From contig JANQFM010000224.1 of the NCBI GenBank assembly GCA_028277865.1, positions 1-6,680 of the forward strand: a stretch of DNA of 6,680 nt, given 5' to 3'. Within the stretch, counting starts at the first letter, position 1, and each line of letters starts with the position of its first letter. Of the stretch, positions 4,872 through 6,680 are shown piece by piece. The translations under genes and the position numbers were made by a program. Origin of the DNA: Acidobacteriota bacterium. Lineage in GTDB: Bacteria > Acidobacteriota > UBA6911 > RPQK01 > DATIPO01. The notes beneath the pieces are model-generated. The model was not told where the DNA came from, did no database searches, and was given only the letters and a program-made list of their open reading frames with translations.

Positions 4872-6188
4872 ATGAAGAGAATGGGCTGGATTGGGCTGGT
4901 GCCGCTGGTTTTGGGGTCGCTTTTGGGGGTGGAGCCGCCGCAGAGGAGTCCCAAGGTGGCGGGGATTGTGGGGGAGATTTCGGCGGAGAATTTGAAGGCG
5001 CATGTCCAGGCGCTTGCGGCCATTCATTCGCGGCATGTTCAAAGTCCCCATATTCAGGAAGCCTGGGAGTACATCCGCAAGGAGTTTGAGAAGTTCGAAG
5101 GGCTGCAGGTGGAACTGGATGAGTTCGAGGTCCAGGTGCGTCTGCTGGGCGATCAGCCGGTCAAGCTGGTCAACGTGGTGGCCACCTTGCCCGGAACAAC
5201 CGATCCGGATCGGATCTACGTCGTGAGCGGACATTACGACAGCCGGGCTTCCAGAGCCAACGACGCCGACAGCCGCGCTCCCGGGGCCGTGGACGACGCC
5301 TCGGGGACGGCTGCAGTCATCGAACTGGCACGGGTGATGAGCCGGCGCCGGTTCGAAGCCACAGTCGTTTTCGTCGCCTTCTCCGGCGAGGAGGTCGGTT
5401 TGCTGGGCAGCCGCCACTGGGCCGATCGGGCTCGAGAGCAGGGGCTCAACGTGGATGCCATGATCACCAACGACATCATCGGCAATTCGCAAGGAGGCGG
5501 CGGGCACCTCTCCAATACCGAGATGCGCGTTTTCTCCGAAGGTGTCCCGGCCAGTGAAACCGAGCTGCAAGGCAGGCTGCGCCAAGGCATCGGAGGCGAG
5601 GTGGACAGCCCGGCCCGTCAGCTGGCCCGCTACGTCAAGGAATTGGGTGAGTTCTACGTCCCTGGCTTCAAGATTCACCTCATCTACCGCCGCGACCGAT
5701 TCGGACGAGGCGGCGATCACACCTCTTTCAGCCAGGCAGGCTATCCGGCGGTGCGCTTTTCCGAAATGTACGAAAACTACGCCCGCCAGCACCAGGACGT
5801 GAGGGAGGAGGGCGGCGTTCAGTACGGCGACCTGCCTGAATCTTTCGACGCCCAGTACTCGGCAAGCATCGTACGCGTCAACGCAGCTGCCCTGGCCAGC
5901 CTGGCCGACGCTCCGGCACCGCCTTCCAGGCTGGGCATCCGCGGCGCCGTCCGTTACGACACCACCTTGAGCTGGGAGGCTTCCCCGACCGCCGACTTGG
6001 CCGGCTACGCGATCCTGGTGCGCGAGACCTCGGCGCCCTACTGGCAGCGCCGCATCCCGGTGGGCAATGTGACCGAGCACGTCTTGAAGGGCACGATCGT
6101 GGACAACTTCTTTTTCGCCGTTCAATCGGTGGACAAAGAGGGCAACCTGAGCCGCCCCATCTTCCCCCAAGGGCTGCGTCGCAGGTAA
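4872..6188 (+). CDS. Secreted M28-family zinc metallopeptidase with FnIII-like C-terminal domain
   Basis: The protein has 438 residues from ATG 4872; ATG 4866 would add two. The N-terminus MKRMGWIGLVPLVLGSLLG is a signal peptide or membrane anchor, with no clear lipobox. The peptidase domain (about 40-340) carries the full M28 set: His121 (zinc) and Asp123 in GHYDS, Asp141 (bridging zinc) in GAVDDASG, Glu173 (general base) and Glu174 (zinc) in SGEEVGLLGS, Asp201 in NDIIG, and His307 in YARQHQD. The enzyme should therefore be active as an aminopeptidase or carboxypeptidase in the periplasm or outside the cell; substrate unknown. Residues about 350-435 (LSWEASPTADLAGYAILVR, then FFFAVQSVDKEGNLS) read as one fibronectin type III-like domain, probably for substrate or surface binding. 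The heptad repeats separate it from the upstream phospholipase gene. Long open frame upstream of 4866 is repeat-encoded and was excluded. Confidence 0.92.
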   Translation: MKRMGWIGLVPLVLGSLLGVEPPQRSPKVAGIVGEISAENLKAHVQALAAIHSRHVQSPHIQEAWEYIRKEFEKFEGLQVELDEFEVQVRLLGDQPVKLVNVVATLPGTTDPDRIYVVSGHYDSRASRANDADSRAPGAVDDASGTAAVIELARVMSRRRFEATVVFVAFSGEEVGLLGSRHWADRAREQGLNVDAMITNDIIGNSQGGGGHLSNTEMRVFSEGVPASETELQGRLRQGIGGEVDSPARQLARYVKELGEFYVPGFKIHLIYRRDRFGRGGDHTSFSQAGYPAVRFSEMYENYARQHQDVREEGGVQYGDLPESFDAQYSASIVRVNAAALASLADAPAPPSRLGIRGAVRYDTTLSWEASPTADLAGYAILVRETSAPYWQRRIPVGNVTEHVLKGTIVDNFFFAVQSVDKEGNLSRPIFPQGLRRR

Positions 6189-6270
6189 GGTGACTGCCGA
6201 TGAAACCTGGCTGCATCAGGCCGACGCTTGCAGCTCCTCGCAACGTCAACCCAGGAGAAGAGGCAAAAAA
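6189..6270. other. Intergenic gap after the M28 gene, no terminator seen
   Basis: Nothing recognisable: no GC-rich stem followed by a T-run that would end the M28 transcript. An A-run (6265-6270) lies directly at the left end of the inverted-repeat element. Confidence 0.4.
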
Positions 6271-6506
6271 GGCCACGTGCCGGGCTTGTCCCGGTCGGGC
6301 TGTGTTTAGTAACCAGACCCGCTTCAAAAAACACTATCGCCACCACGGAGCTTGACTCCGTGGAGGGATGTCTCATGGCTGGGATCCCAATCGCCGGCAA
6401 GGAAACATCGCTCCACCGAGACAAGCTCGGGGGGTGGCGCATCATTCCTCTTTCCCGGTTCTGGTCTCCAAACACGGCCCGACCGGGACGAGCCCGGCAC
6501 GTGGCC
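6271..6506. mobile_element. 236-bp gene-less inverted-repeat element (MITE-like or REP pair)
   Basis: The terminal arms of about 52 bp (6271-6322 and 6455-6506) are inverted copies with only a few mismatches. Both begin GGCCACGTGCCGGGC read inward and then fold as CCGGG-loop-CCCGG hairpins. Inner hairpins are CCACGGAG-CTTGA-CTCCGTGG (6343-6363) and a diverged partner around 6414-6437. A central palindrome, TGGGATCCCA, lies at 6380-6389. Nearly the whole element is one imperfect palindrome. No plausible protein is encoded. The ends (GGCC, then CCGGGCTxGxCCCGG) resemble those of the transposase element at 901-2389, which suggests but does not prove mobilisation by a related enzyme. Confidence 0.75.
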
Positions 6507-6610
6507 ACATATTCTCCGCGCCAGATGGTGTGCCAAGATTCCCTCTCTTTGTGGAACTTTGCGGCTTTGTTCGCACGCTCACTAAGCCGCTTCGCTCGAA
6601 AGCGCGAACC
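6507..6610. other. Intergenic gap at right end, weak inverted repeat only
   Basis: GCGGCTT (6561-6567) and AAGCCGC (6584-6590) can pair across a 16-nt loop. It lies just downstream of the possible minus-strand gene end at 6611, so a terminator role is conceivable, but the stem is short and no T-run follows on the minus strand. Nothing else is seen. Confidence 0.3.
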
Positions 6611-6680
6611 CTACTCTCCCTGCCAGCCTGCGAAGCGGATACCGTGGATTTCGATTTCGGCGTGGCTGGATTCCCATTCC
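6611..6680 (-). CDS. Possible C-terminal end of a minus-strand gene, unrecognised
   Basis: One minus-strand frame enters from the window edge and ends at TAG (6611-6613). Its 22 visible residues include EIEIHGIRFAGWQGE. The balanced composition (alternating E/I/H, ending in W and acidic residues) looks more protein-like than the other two minus frames, but 22 residues cannot identify a family and the frame could be open by chance. Confidence 0.3.
   Translation of the reverse strand, partial: EWESSHAEIEIHGIRFAGWQGE

Noticed and set aside
4776..6170. 464-codon open frame antisense to the M28 gene
   Set aside because: It mirrors a gene with a complete set of metallopeptidase motifs; it is a shadow caused by high GC at third positions.
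6352..6585. 77-codon plus-strand open frame across the right-hand inverted-repeat element
   Set aside because: It spans a palindromic non-coding repeat, lacks a ribosome site, and has no family-like sequence.

Overview
The window looks like a chromosomal stretch from a GC-rich Gram-negative bacterium. The evidence is a protein with a signal peptide and a predicted outer-membrane beta-barrel, an HslV protease subunit with a short propeptide, and intergenic repeats of a style I associate with Acidobacteriota and some other environmental phyla. Assignment to Acidobacteriota is a guess from style only; no 16S or lineage marker is present.

Layout. (1) Positions 1-386, minus strand: the 5' part of hslV, cut by the window edge. 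(2) 387-521: an intergenic stretch with one clean hairpin. (3) 522-710, minus: the C-terminal remnant of a small PH-like protein, truncated just next to (4) a composite intergenic repeat (724-840) made of 7-bp tandem units. (5) 901-2389: a mobile element of about 1.5 kb. A gene for an unusual tandem-domain HUH/Y1 transposase (1240-2091) is flanked by two modules of about 208 bp that are inverted copies of each other. Each module has two REP-like GC hairpins in opposite orientation around a nearly perfect palindrome of 56-58 bp. (6) 2443-4677, plus: a patatin-like phospholipase fused to a POTRA-like segment and an Omp85-type barrel. (7) 4676-4862: a second, expanded copy of the composite heptad repeat, in inverted orientation to the first. 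(8) 4872-6188, plus: a secreted M28 zinc metallopeptidase with an FnIII-like C-terminal domain. (9) 6271-6506: a 236-bp inverted-repeat element without a gene, whose ends resemble those of element 5, so possibly a non-autonomous relative. (10) 6611-6680, minus: a possible C-terminal end of another gene.

Most notable is the mobile element. The N-terminal half of its transposase keeps the Y1 catalytic-helix motif (Y-I-x-x-Q) but has lost the HUH histidines. The C-terminal half keeps HUH (H-I-H) but lacks a recognisable Y-I-x-x-Q. Y1 transposases normally work as dimers with active sites shared between subunits, so this reads as a fused pseudo-dimer with one composite active site. Together with the mirror-image REP-like modules and the gene-less relative at 6271-6506, it may be a little-described RAYT/REP-like system. 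The phospholipase and peptidase genes are both for exported hydrolases on the same strand, but the heptad arrays between them leave co-transcription uncertain.
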